Source: Pseudomonadota bacterium (lineage in GTDB: Bacteria; Pseudomonadota; Gammaproteobacteria; Acidiferrobacterales; Acidiferrobacteraceae). From it: a stretch of 10,341 bases of DNA. The position numbers and the translations under genes are program-made. Location: contig JAJZZU010000061.1 in the NCBI GenBank assembly GCA_021797365.1, positions 1-10,341 on the forward strand, read 5' to 3'. Numbering within the stretch: position 1 is the stretch's first letter; each line of letters starts with the position of its first letter. Positions 1-5,424 of this stretch are shown here, piece by piece. The notes beneath the pieces are model-generated. The model worked only from the letters and a program-made list of their open reading frames with translations. It searched no databases and had not been told where the DNA came from.

Positions 1-273
1 ATCGAGGCCGCGTCGCGCCGCCAGAAGTGGATCGATCAGGCGCAGAGTCTGAACCTCTACATGGCGGAACCCTCGGGGCGGAAGCTGTCCGATATGTATA
101 TGTTGGCGTGGGAAAAGGGGCTGAAGACTACCTATTACCTACGCACCCTGGGCGCCACCTCGGTGGAGAAGTCGACGCTAAACGATGGGGCCCTGAACGC
201 GGTACGCGGTGCGGTGCCCGAGGCCCCCAAGGCCTGCGCCATCAATGACCCGCAGTGCGAGGCATGCCAATAA
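1..273 (+). CDS. nrdA: Ribonucleoside-diphosphate reductase large subunit (NrdA), C-terminal end only
   Basis: This open frame enters from the left edge and ends at TAA 271-273, giving the last 90 residues of a class I ribonucleotide reductase alpha subunit. The family reduces ribonucleoside diphosphates to deoxy forms in the cytoplasm, with a radical delivered by NrdB. The stretch [20 protein letters not shown] followed by YYLRTLGA is typical of the end of the NrdA barrel domain. The last 13 residues carry three cysteines ([13 protein letters not shown]). The final pair fits the mobile C-terminal cysteines that pass electrons from thioredoxin or glutaredoxin to the active site. A strong Shine-Dalgarno and an nrdB start follow 14 bp after the stop, so the two are almost certainly one operon. 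The catalytic domain and any ATP-cone lie outside the window. Confidence 0.95.
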   Translation: MEAASRRQKWIDQAQSLNLYMAEPSGRKLSDMYMLAWEKGLKTTYYLRTLGATSVEKSTLNDGALNAVRGAVPEAPKACAINDPQCEACQ

Positions 274-276
274 ATC

Positions 277-283
277 AGGAGGG
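277..283 (+). promoter_or_regulatory. Ribosome binding site deciding the nrdB copy 1 start
   Basis: AGGAGGG lies 4 bases before ATG 288-290. It supports that start over the in-frame ATG at 255, which lies inside the nrdA coding end and has no such site. Confidence 0.85.
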
Positions 284-287
284 AAAC

Positions 288-1388
288 ATGCTGGATTTTG
301 ACGGCACACCGGCCACGGCCAACTCCCCTCAAGGGGGCGTCACCGGACTTGAGGACCTGAAGATCGGGTCGGGACGGGTCCAGGTCGACGACAAGCGCAT
401 CATCAACTGCCAGGCCGATGTCAATCAGCTCGTGCCCTTCAAGTATCAGTGGGCATGGCAGAAGTACCTGGATGCCTGCGCGAACCACTGGATGCCGCAA
501 GAGGTGAACATGTCGCGCGACATCGCGACCTGGAAGGACCCCAGCGGGCTCACCGCCGACGAGCGCACCATCATAAAGCGCAATCTCGGCTTCTTTGTGA
601 CCGCCGACTCGCTCGTGGCCAACAACCTCGTGCTCGCGATCTACCGCCACATCACCAATCCGGAATGCCGGCAGTACCTGCTTCGGCAGGCCTTCGAGGA
701 GGCGCTGCACACACACGCCTATCAGCACATCGTGGAAAGCCTCGGCCTCGACCAGGGCGAGATCTTCAACATGTACCGCGAGGTTTCGTGCATATCGGAC
801 AAGGATGTGTTCGAGCTACAGTTCACTCGCGAGCTCATGAACCCCAATTTCTCCACGGGCACCGAAGAGAATGACCGGCGATTTCTGCGCAACCTGATCG
901 GCTACTACGTGATCATGGAAGGCATCTTCTTCTATGTCGGCTTCGTGCAGATGCTGTCGTTCGGCCGGCGCAACAAGATGATGGGCGCGAGCGAACAGTT
1001 CCAGTACATATTGCGCGATGAATCCATGCACTTGAACTTCGGCATCGATCTCATCAATCAGATCAAGATCGAGAACCCGGCGCTGTGGACCGAGGCCTTC
1101 CAGAACGAGGTGATCGACCTCATAAAGCAGGCGGTGGCGCTCGAGTACCGCTATGCCGTCGACACCATGCCGCGCGGGGTCCTCGGACTCAATGCCGCGA
1201 TGTTCGATGATTACCTCAAGTTCATCGCCAATCGGCGTTGCCAGCAGATTGGTCTGCCCCTCCAGTATGCGGGCGCGACCAACCCGTTCCCATGGATGAG
1301 CGAGGTCCTCGATCTGAAGAAGGAGAAGAACTTCTTCGAGACGCGCGTGACGGAATATCAGACCGGTGGGGCGCTGTCCTGGGATTAG
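288..1388 (+). CDS. nrdB: Ribonucleoside-diphosphate reductase small subunit (NrdB), copy 1
   Basis: This 366-residue R2 subunit houses the diiron-tyrosyl radical cofactor that starts catalysis in NrdA. The ligand set is complete when aligned to E. coli NrdB: D107 (TADSLVANN), E138 and H141 (FEEALH), radical Tyr Y145 (HTHAY), E211 ([10 protein letters not shown]), and E245 and H248 (RDESMH). The spacings D to E (31), E to H (3), H to Y (4) and between the last two Glu (34) equal those of E. coli. The tail [18 protein letters not shown] is the flexible NrdA-docking peptide. The ATG at 288 has a strong ribosome binding site, whereas an upstream in-frame ATG at 255 lies within nrdA. The gene follows nrdA by 14 bp and is presumably cotranscribed. 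A second nrdB lies 5.7 kb downstream in the same orientation. Confidence 0.97.
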   Translation: MLDFDGTPATANSPQGGVTGLEDLKIGSGRVQVDDKRIINCQADVNQLVPFKYQWAWQKYLDACANHWMPQEVNMSRDIATWKDPSGLTADERTIIKRNLGFFVTADSLVANNLVLAIYRHITNPECRQYLLRQAFEEALHTHAYQHIVESLGLDQGEIFNMYREVSCISDKDVFELQFTRELMNPNFSTGTEENDRRFLRNLIGYYVIMEGIFFYVGFVQMLSFGRRNKMMGASEQFQYILRDESMHLNFGIDLINQIKIENPALWTEAFQNEVIDLIKQAVALEYRYAVDTMPRGVLGLNAAMFDDYLKFIANRRCQQIGLPLQYAGATNPFPWMSEVLDLKKEKNFFETRVTEYQTGGALSWD

Positions 1389-1391
1389 AAG

Positions 1392-1761
1392 GGTCATCGT
1401 CGATTCTCATTAGTCACGAGACTAATCTCATTAGTGGCAAGACTCGCCTCGTTAGTCGCGAGACTCGGATACCAGGAGTGAGGTGGCGGCCCTTGGAGTC
1501 TTCTCGGCGGGCACGTGCTTATATCCTCAGGATGGGCACGAGGCTACGTCTATCCTCCAGTCATCACGCTAGGCCACCGAGAAACAAGACGCACGGAAAT
1601 TGCCGGGCATGCGCCGCTGTCGGAATTCGGCACGGCGCGCGGCCCCCGCCGAGTCGTGGGCGCCCGACCCGACGAAAAAGCGTTCTGAGACCGTTGGCTG
1701 AGAAATCGTCGGACCCACGCAGTTTGAGATCCGGGCGTAAGAGAACCCTAGGCGTGGATGG
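1392..1761 (+). repeat. Diverged duplicated module, copy A
   Basis: Copy A shares ordered blocks with 2376-2622. They are GGTCATCGTC-[GA]A-[TC]-TCTC (1392-1408), AGTCATCACGCTAGGCCA (from 1559), an exact 15-mer GGCATGCGCCGCTGT (1606-1620) and an exact 12-mer AGGCGTGGATGG (1750-1761). About 145 bp between the first two blocks, including the tandem repeats, are absent from copy B. A 4-base AGTC occurs at each edge of that extra segment. Confidence 0.6.
1406..1468 (+). repeat. Three tandem 21-bp repeats just after nrdB copy 1
   Basis: Three head-to-tail units occupy 1406-1426, 1427-1447 and 1448-1468. Their shared core on the opposite strand reads approximately AGTCTCGCSAYTAATGAG. Unit 1 contains a perfect dyad, ATTAGTC (1409-1415) and GACTAAT (1420-1426) around ACGA. 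Units 2 and 3 keep shorter versions of it. The array begins 18 bp after the nrdB stop. It could act as a protein-binding array, as an RNA hairpin at the operon end, or as a transposon end. No T-run follows, so it is not a standard intrinsic terminator. Confidence 0.8.
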
Positions 1762-1910
1762 TGCCACGCAAGCCCCTCCAGTGGTGGAAGCTGGGGTCTT
1801 AGCGCCGTACTCGGTGCCTTGCGGCATTATCTACAGACCCCACCCGTCCCGCAAGCCAGGCGGGGCGACGGTTGGCGGGGGCGCTGATTTGGGAAATACG
1901 TGAAATCACG

Positions 1911-1938
1911 CTCGCTGCGCGCCACGGAGCGAAGCGAG
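1911..1938. repeat. Hairpin with CTCGCTGCGC / GCGAAGCGAG arms
   Basis: Two 10-base arms (1911-1920 and 1929-1938) pair except for one G-A mismatch, around an 8-base loop. It resembles the small GC-rich palindromic units scattered between genes in many proteobacteria. Its function is unknown. Confidence 0.6.
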
Positions 1939-1955
1939 GGCGTGTAGTCCGCGGG

Positions 1956-2042
1956 ACCAGCCATTCGGCCGGCAATGGGCGCAGGTCCGGGCGGGGTGGC
2001 CGCAAGCCACTTGCAAGGATACCAGCCGTGCGGCCGGCAATG
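1956..2042 (+). repeat. Pair of 22-bp direct repeats
   Basis: Copies lie at 1956-1977 and 2021-2042, 65 bp apart. Each begins ACCAGCC and ends CGGCCGGCAATG, and they differ only in the 3 bases between these blocks. The second copy runs into the foot of the nested hairpin at 2040-2129. Confidence 0.75.
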
Positions 2043-2129
2043 TCGACACGCCGTCCAGTTATTGTGGGCGAGCCTCTTGTGCGCCCGAAAAGCGCACGGC
2101 TCGCCCGCAGGACGGCTGCGGCGCGACAT
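2040..2129. repeat. Large nested inverted repeat with four stacked stems
   Basis: Four nested perfect stems share one axis. From outside in they are ATGTCG/CGACAT (2040-2045, 2124-2129), GCCGTCC/GGACGGC (2050-2056, 2110-2116), GGGCGAGCC/GGCTCGCCC (2066-2074, 2098-2106) and GTGCGC/GCGCAC (2079-2084, 2092-2097). The loop is CCGAAAA. The internal loops are 4/7, 9/3 and 4/0 bases, for 28 base pairs in all. Such a fold could be a structured RNA, a processing site or a recombination or replication hairpin. No Rfam-type signature was recognised. Confidence 0.75.
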
Positions 2130-2186
2130 CTCGTAGCGGAGCGGAGAGATCATGAGTATTGCGCTGAGATCGAAGGCGCGACATTG

Positions 2187-2225
2187 TGGGCCGCATGGCC
2201 CAGGGCGACTGGGACGTCCCGTCGC
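2187..2225. repeat. Two adjacent short hairpins
   Basis: The first is TGGGCC-GCAT-GGCCCA (2187-2202). The second is GCGAC (2205-2209), one bulged T, GGG-ACGT-CCC (2211-2220), then GTCGC (2221-2225). They lie 58 bases beyond the nested hairpin, and the sequence GCGACAT near 2177 repeats its outer stem. Confidence 0.6.
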
Positions 2226-2252
2226 GCATACTGAAGGCCGGCGCACGGTTGT

Positions 2253-2368
2253 TTAGTGAGACGGATTGGGGAAAGTCTCGCGATTAGTGAGATTTGGTTT
2301 CACGGCCAGTGAGACGTTTTTGGCTAAGCCGCTGATTTATAATAACCTGCAGTCTCGCCACCAATGAG
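2253..2368 (-). repeat. Second cluster of the 21-bp repeat core, opposite orientation
   Basis: Good copies are AGTCTCGCGATTAGTGAG (2274-2291) and AGTCTCGCCACCAATGAG (2351-2368). A weaker copy is at 2296-2313 and a half copy TTAGTGAG at 2253-2260. The best matches to the reverse complements of the 1406-1468 units are 15 of 18 and 16 of 18 bases. The two clusters therefore face each other across about 780 bp. Confidence 0.65.
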
Positions 2369-2375
2369 ACGGGAC

Positions 2376-2622
2376 GGTCATCGTCAACTCTCGTGAGTCG
2401 TTGCGCTGGGCCATCCGGAAACGGGGGCCCGGGAATCGCGAGGCATGCGCCGCTGTGCGCAGGTGTGGTAATGCACATCCTTACGTTGCGCGAGCGCTTC
2501 GATAGATCGGGCTTCAGCCGGGAAGGCGGCCCGATCTTCATCAAAACTCCGTTCTTGTGCGGCCACGCGTCTCGGCCACTGATCTTCCATGAGACTGATG
2601 GCCCGCGCCCAGGCGTGGATGG
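2376..2622 (+). repeat. Diverged duplicated module, copy B
   Basis: Copy B carries the same ordered blocks as 1392-1761: GGTCATCGTC plus a TCTC block (2376-2392), AGTCGTTGCGCTGGGCCA (from 2397), GGCATGCGCCGCTGT (2442-2456) and AGGCGTGGATGG (2611-2622). It lacks the ~145-bp segment present in copy A. Outside the exact blocks I estimate roughly two thirds identity by eye. Confidence 0.6.
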
Positions 2623-2665
2623 CTGCGCCATCTGATGTTCGAGCCGGTTTCCGACACGCACGACG

Positions 2666-2699
2666 TTACCAGTTAGGAGCAGAAGCCCCCAACTGGTAA
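2666..2699. repeat. 9-bp perfect inverted repeat after the His-rich gene
   Basis: TTACCAGTT (2666-2674) and AACTGGTAA (2691-2699) enclose 16 bases. The dyad starts 20 bp beyond the stop of the minus-strand His-rich gene, where a terminator is expected. No U-run follows in that direction, so termination is only a possibility. Confidence 0.55.
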
Positions 2700-2718
2700 T
2701 ACGGCTCACGCGGTTCGC

Positions 2719-2922
2719 TTATTTATGATGCGCGGCGTAATATTTTGCCGCTTCCTCATGATGATGAGCAGCGTGAGTGCCGTGCGCGTGCGCTAGGTGC
2801 GCATGATGCGCCGCCTTTTCGTGCTGTCCGGCGTCATGATGTTTTGCGGCCTCTGTATGATGTTTTGCAGCTTCGGTATGGTGTTTCGCGGCATTCTTAT
2901 GGTGCTCAGCGCCTTCATGCAT
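2719..2922 (-). CDS. Small His/Ala-rich heptad-repeat protein, 67 aa
   Basis: The start is fixed by AAGGAG 8 bases upstream of ATG 2922-2920. The protein has 21 His in 67 residues. Its N-terminal half is a heptad repeat of the form HHxxAAK (HHKNAAK, HHTEAAK, HHTEAAK), and the rest continues with HH, HxH and HHH clusters ending in AAHHK. There is no signal peptide or membrane segment, so it should be cytosolic and mainly helical. Short His-rich proteins of this style are known only as hypothetical proteins in proteobacteria. Binding of Ni, Zn, Cu or Co, or buffering against acid, is inference from composition. Codons for the repeats are not identical, so the array is not a recent tandem expansion. 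It stands alone, with AT-richer DNA upstream. Confidence 0.8.
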   Translation of the reverse strand: MHEGAEHHKNAAKHHTEAAKHHTEAAKHHDAGQHEKAAHHAHLAHAHGTHAAHHHEEAAKYYAAHHK

Positions 2923-2993
2923 TATGTTGACTCCTTGATGTGTGGATTTTCGAACTTTCCATAGACGTAACCGTAGCGCTCCCGCGTACCGGG

Positions 2994-3027
2994 TATATGA
3001 TATCTGTCGAGTCGGCGTGAACTCGAC
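2994..3027 (-). promoter_or_regulatory. Candidate promoter and dyad upstream of the His-rich gene
   Basis: A perfect dyad GTCGAGT (3006-3012) / ACTCGAC (3021-3027) with an 8-base spacer lies about 85 bp before the start codon. On the minus strand TTCACG (3021-3016) and CATATA (2999-2994), 16 bases apart, could serve as -35 and -10 elements overlapping the dyad. The promoter match is modest, but the dyad itself is clear. Confidence 0.3.
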
Positions 3028-3296
3028 CATGGATGACCATGGGCAATATCTGCTCGTGTCCCTCGAATATGGGGGCGCATCCGTTACGTAGTACTCAGTC
3101 AGCGAAACACCAGGAAAGTTCGCTCTTACCGACTTTTTAAATTTCGTCCCTTCCTAGGCATATTTCGACAAAATATAAACGGGTATCGACCGATATGTAA
3201 TAGGACAGCAAACGGGTTTGCGCGGACGGGAGGTGACCATTCTTGAAGTCTCGAAAGAGCAGGAAGCCGTGCCTTACGATCTTTCTCTGGTCGGAC
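3028..3296. other. AT-richer intergenic region between the slipin end and the His-rich gene
   Basis: No convincing gene is seen. The stretch 3120-3205 is clearly more AT-rich than its surroundings. It contains the small palindromes TATCG-AC-CGATA (3184-3195) and GCAAAC-GG-GTTTGC (3208-3221). No hairpin followed by a T-run was found to terminate the slipin transcript. Confidence 0.5.
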
Positions 3297-4109
3297 CTAC
3301 GCGGCACCCGAGGGAGGCGTGATGGTCACGGCGTGACCGCTACCCCGCGTTGCGGCGGCGTGCTCCACGATATCCAAAAACGGTTTGACAATGTCGATGG
3401 GCATGGGGAATATGACGGTGGAATTGTTTTCTCTGGCAATTTCACTCAGGGTTTGAAGGTAGCGCAGCTGCATGCCGCCCGCGGCAGAGGCCAGGATGGT
3501 GGCGGCGTTTGTGAGAGTCTGAGCCGCTTGAAATTCGGCGTCGGCATGAATGATCTTGGCGCGGCGATCTCGCTCGGCTTCAGCCTGTCTGGCAATGGCT
3601 CGGATCATGTCATCCGTCAAAAGGATATCGCGCACCTCCACGTTGATGACTTCGATACCCCAGGCAGCGACCTGGTTTTCCAGTATATCCTGGATGTCGG
3701 TATTGAGCTTGTCGCGCTCAGCCAGCATCTGGTCGAGCTCGTGTTTGCCGATGACAGAGCGCAAGGTGGTTTGGGCAAGCTTGCTCGTCGCCGAGAAGTA
3801 GTCTTGGACATGAATGAAGGCCTTGGCGGCGTCAATGACACGAAAGTACAAGACCGCATCGACCTTTATGGAGACGTTGTCCCGGGAGATCGCCTCTTGG
3901 ACCGGCACGTCATGGACTTGGGTACGGAGATCCACGCGCACTTTGCGCTGGATGAGCGGGATGACGATGACGAGGCCAGGACCTTTGACCTGCGAGAAGC
4001 GTCCGAGGGTAAAGACAACCGCGCGCTGGTATTCATAGATGATGTTGAGCGACCAAAAGATCAGAAAGGCAGCCAGGAAGACCAGGATAAGAACCGGTTC
4101 AAAGATCAT
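3297..4109 (-). CDS. Slipin (stomatin/prohibitin-type SPFH membrane protein)
   Basis: This is a 270-residue SPFH/Band 7 protein. A single hydrophobic segment at residues 3-22 anchors it to the inner membrane. IIYEYQRAVVFTLGRFSQVKGPGL (residues 23-46, read as IIYEYQRAVVFTLGRF then SQVKGPGL) is the hallmark slipin start. The SPFH core runs to about residue 165, including LRTQVHDVPVQEAISRDNV and WGIEVINVEVRDILL. It is followed by a charged Ala/Glu helix (171-200) and a short C-terminal tail. Slipins form membrane microdomain oligomers and are commonly encoded with an NfeD partner or a membrane protease. Neither is present next to this gene. AAGGAG six bases before ATG 4109 fixes the start. It has the vapBC pair upstream on the same strand, 378 bp away, so a separate promoter is likely. 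Confidence 0.93.
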   Translation of the reverse strand: MIFEPVLILVFLAAFLIFWSLNIIYEYQRAVVFTLGRFSQVKGPGLVIVIPLIQRKVRVDLRTQVHDVPVQEAISRDNVSIKVDAVLYFRVIDAAKAFIHVQDYFSATSKLAQTTLRSVIGKHELDQMLAERDKLNTDIQDILENQVAAWGIEVINVEVRDILLTDDMIRAIARQAEAERDRRAKIIHADAEFQAAQTLTNAATILASAAGGMQLRYLQTLSEIARENNSTVIFPMPIDIVKPFLDIVEHAAATRGSGHAVTITPPSGAA

Positions 4110-4487
4110 GGGGGGCTCCTTGGGCGGCGGCCAAGATCCACGGCGGGAGGGGCATGGCCAGCCAGGATGGGCTATTGGCCATTTACGGCCGCATAATCTC
4201 TATAGGATAGACCGGCGCGGAGACTATAGCGATCATGGGGCTTCGGAGCGTCGGCGCGGGACCCAGGCTCCGGGCCTGGCGAAACGGGGATAGGTCGTGC
4301 CCACGCCAGCAGGCAAGCCACGCCGCGATCGCCCAGGGGTCGCCCTAGACCTCGCTTTGCGAACAGACATACAAGGCGCGGGCCCGCGATCATGCGAGCG
4401 GCCGTTGCCTCAGGTCTTGGTGAGACTCGGGCGCCACCGGCCGGACGCAATACCGTCTCGGGCGGCACGCCATTGCGGTCCCAGACC
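4110..4487. other. Intergenic region between vapC and the slipin gene
   Basis: No gene is supported. A 98-codon minus-strand frame (4172-4468) lacks family features and a ribosome binding site. The ribosome binding site of the slipin gene is at 4116-4121. Two CTATAG hexamers near 4200-4230 might belong to a promoter, but no good -35/-10 pair was found. Confidence 0.5.
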
Positions 4488-4868
4488 TCAACGGATGATG
4501 CGAATGTCGATACCCAGGGAGAGTTGCCCCCAAGCCCTGTCCGCGGTCCAGACAGGCACCCCCTTCACGGCCGCGAGCGCAAGGCACGCCCGGTCGGCCA
4601 GCGACAACCCCTGGGAGCGGGTTTTCGCCCAAAGCGTCGCGGCGACGTCGGCCTGCTCTTCCGTAAATGGCACGATCACCGTACCCATGTCAGCGAAGTC
4701 CGCGGCCATGCCCGCGACATTCACGCTCCGACCCAGGGCCTTTTGCAACACCTCCGCCCAATTCACCGCCGAAACCGCGGCCTCGTCCAGGAGCGAGCGC
4801 ACGATCTCGGCCCCTGACTCGTGGTTTAGGAACGCCAACAGTGCCGAGGCGTCAAGCACTCGGCTCAT
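4488..4868 (-). CDS. vapC: PIN-domain ribonuclease toxin (VapC-type)
   Basis: This 126-residue protein is a complete single PIN domain. The acidic active-site residues expected for Mg-dependent RNase activity are all present: D6 (VLDASALLAF), E39 (NWAEV), D92 (SLADRACLALA) and D110 (VWTADRAW). VapC toxins cleave specific RNAs, often initiator tRNA or rRNA, and are held inactive by the cognate VapB. The ATG overlaps the stop codon of the upstream antitoxin gene (ATGA at 4865-4868), indicating translational coupling. That gene order, antitoxin first, is standard for the family. The RNA target cannot be told from sequence. Confidence 0.92.
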   Translation of the reverse strand: MSRVLDASALLAFLNHESGAEIVRSLLDEAAVSAVNWAEVLQKALGRSVNVAGMAADFADMGTVIVPFTEEQADVAATLWAKTRSQGLSLADRACLALAAVKGVPVWTADRAWGQLSLGIDIRIIR

Positions 4869-5131
4869 TTCCCCAAGACTTCTTTGGCGGCCTCGGCACG
4901 TCGCTCTCTTATGAGTTCGTCGACCAGATTCGCGTCTGGTGACACATGCGCGAAGCGCTCCTGAAGACGGCGCTCAATCGCCTCACGACGCTCCAACACG
5001 AGGCTCTCGCCTACCTGGCGCGCCACGAGTCGGTCGCCTGATTGGAGCTTTAGGGCGCGACGCAGCCGAGCCGGGATCACAAGACGCCCATGAGCGCCCA
5101 CCTGAACATCGGCCCTGACATCATCTGCCAT
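4865..5131 (-). CDS. vapB: AbrB/MazE-fold antitoxin (VapB-type)
   Basis: This 88-residue protein has an N-terminal swapped-hairpin AbrB/SpoVT DNA-binding domain at about residues 8-48 (VGAHGRLVIPARLRRALKL, then SGDRLVARQVGESLVLERR). A charged C-terminal tail (residues 50-88) should bind and block the PIN toxin. It is the first gene of the pair, its stop overlapping the vapC start. A dimer would be expected to bind its own promoter, where a dyad flanking the -10 element is present (5145-5170). The ribosome binding site before ATG 5131 is weak (GGACA), so expression may be limited at translation. The start is supported by the short leader after the predicted promoter. Confidence 0.9.
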   Translation of the reverse strand: MADDVRADVQVGAHGRLVIPARLRRALKLQSGDRLVARQVGESLVLERREAIERRLQERFAHVSPDANLVDELIRERRAEAAKEVLGK

Positions 5132-5144
5132 AACTTGTCCGCGC

Positions 5145-5189
5145 GTGACACGATTTTTTTATTATGTCACCTGATACAGCCTTTGCCAA
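5145..5189 (-). promoter_or_regulatory. vapBC promoter with an autoregulatory-type dyad
   Basis: On the minus strand, TTGGCA (5189-5184) and CATAAT (5166-5161) are 17 bases apart and each match the sigma-70 consensus at 5 of 6 positions. The inverted repeat GTGACA/TGTCAC (arms 5165-5170 and 5145-5150) brackets the -10 element and transcription start. This is the expected place for a VapB/VapBC operator. The leader before ATG 5131 would be about 20 bases. Confidence 0.7.
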
Positions 5190-5241
5190 TCGCGGCGTGC
5201 GGTGACCGACGTCTAACACCCACGTCTCTGATCGACCTTCA

Positions 5242-5283
5242 TTGACATCCTCCCAGCCTGAAGGCCGGAGATTCCTACGGCGC
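5242..5283 (-). ncRNA. 3' end of a TnpB omega-RNA (reRNA) scaffold
   Basis: CCGGCC-TTCA-GGCTGG (5268-5253) forms a fully paired hairpin, counting one G-U pair, followed by GAGGATGTCAA. This is the conserved terminal stem of RNAs that guide TnpB nucleases. The following bases on the minus strand (5241 downward, TGAAGGTCGATCAGAG) would be the guide. Whether it is still transcribed is unknown, and no local TnpB is intact. Confidence 0.55.
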
Positions 5284-5421
5284 TCAATGCACGCGGCACG
5301 GGGTCGCTTCGGCGGGTTCCTGCTTCCTCGGGGCCACCCTACCCGCACCGAGATACAGATAGGGGCTGACATCCCCTCGACAGGCCATGACGGCATGCCC
5401 TGCCGCCAGTGTAGCGTGCGC
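5284..5421 (-). pseudogene. tnpB C-terminal fragment
   Basis: A 45-codon frame lies between an in-frame TGA (5422-5424) and the terminal TGA (5284-5286). It contains TLAAGHAVMACRGDVSP near its start and RKQEPAEATP near its end. This matches the variable tail that follows the zinc finger in OrfB/TnpB proteins, usually NxLAAGHAV...C.G.V.P...KQEP.E..P. The zinc-finger cysteines and the RuvC-like domain are absent, so it cannot encode a nuclease. It is read into the omega-RNA end, as in intact elements. Confidence 0.7.
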
Positions 5422-5424
5422 TCA

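Larger units (their letters stand above)
1389..2718. other. Repeat-rich region of about 1.3 kb without a convincing gene
   Basis: Open frames occur on both strands here, but none shows a recognisable domain or a good ribosome binding site. They look like by-products of high GC. The region is instead dense in short tandem repeats, inverted repeats and a diverged direct duplication, which are listed separately. The minus-strand frames within the two duplicated modules share scattered residues (W-x-R-R and VSxWPS), so the modules may descend from an old gene that has decayed. I cannot name that gene. Confidence 0.6.
5242..5421 (-). mobile_element. Remnant of an IS200/IS605-family (IS1341-type) tnpB element
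   Basis: The right-end signature of TnpB elements is present. On the minus strand GGAATCTCCGGCC, a short loop, GGCTGGGAGGATGTCAA follows a decayed tnpB 3' end. The 3' end of the element is placed at 5242. No left end, transposase tnpA or intact tnpB body was found between here and the transglutaminase-like gene, so the element is a truncated tail. A possible leftover start is a strong GGGAGGAGGT six bases before ATG 5481, which opens only 13 codons beginning MLR. Confidence 0.75.

Noticed and set aside
255..287. An earlier in-frame ATG for nrdB copy 1
   Set aside because: It lies inside the nrdA coding end without a ribosome binding site, while ATG 288 has AGGAGGG at the right distance.
1406..1468. 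Tandem 21-bp repeats as a CRISPR array
   Set aside because: The units are directly abutting with no spacers, are diverged, and have no cas genes nearby.
1911..2225. tmRNA, RNase P RNA or 6S RNA in the hairpin-rich region
   Set aside because: The conserved ends and core sequences of tmRNA and RNase P are absent, and the stems do not form the single bulged rod of 6S RNA.
1827..2246. A 139-codon minus-strand open frame
   Set aside because: It covers the hairpins and repeats, has no recognisable domain or good ribosome binding site, and its codons follow the palindromes rather than a protein pattern.
3233..3322. A 29-codon plus-strand frame from GTG (TILEVSKEQEAVPYDLSL)
   Set aside because: It reads plausibly, but the purine-rich GGGAGG abuts the GTG, no other start is supported, and it overlaps the 3' end of the slipin gene.
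3243..4196. A 317-codon plus-strand open frame
   Set aside because: It is antisense to the clearly recognisable slipin gene and has no family features.
4172..4468. A 98-codon minus-strand open frame between vapC and the slipin gene
   Set aside because: There is no domain or ribosome binding site, its composition fits GC-rich non-coding DNA, and opposing frames are equally open.
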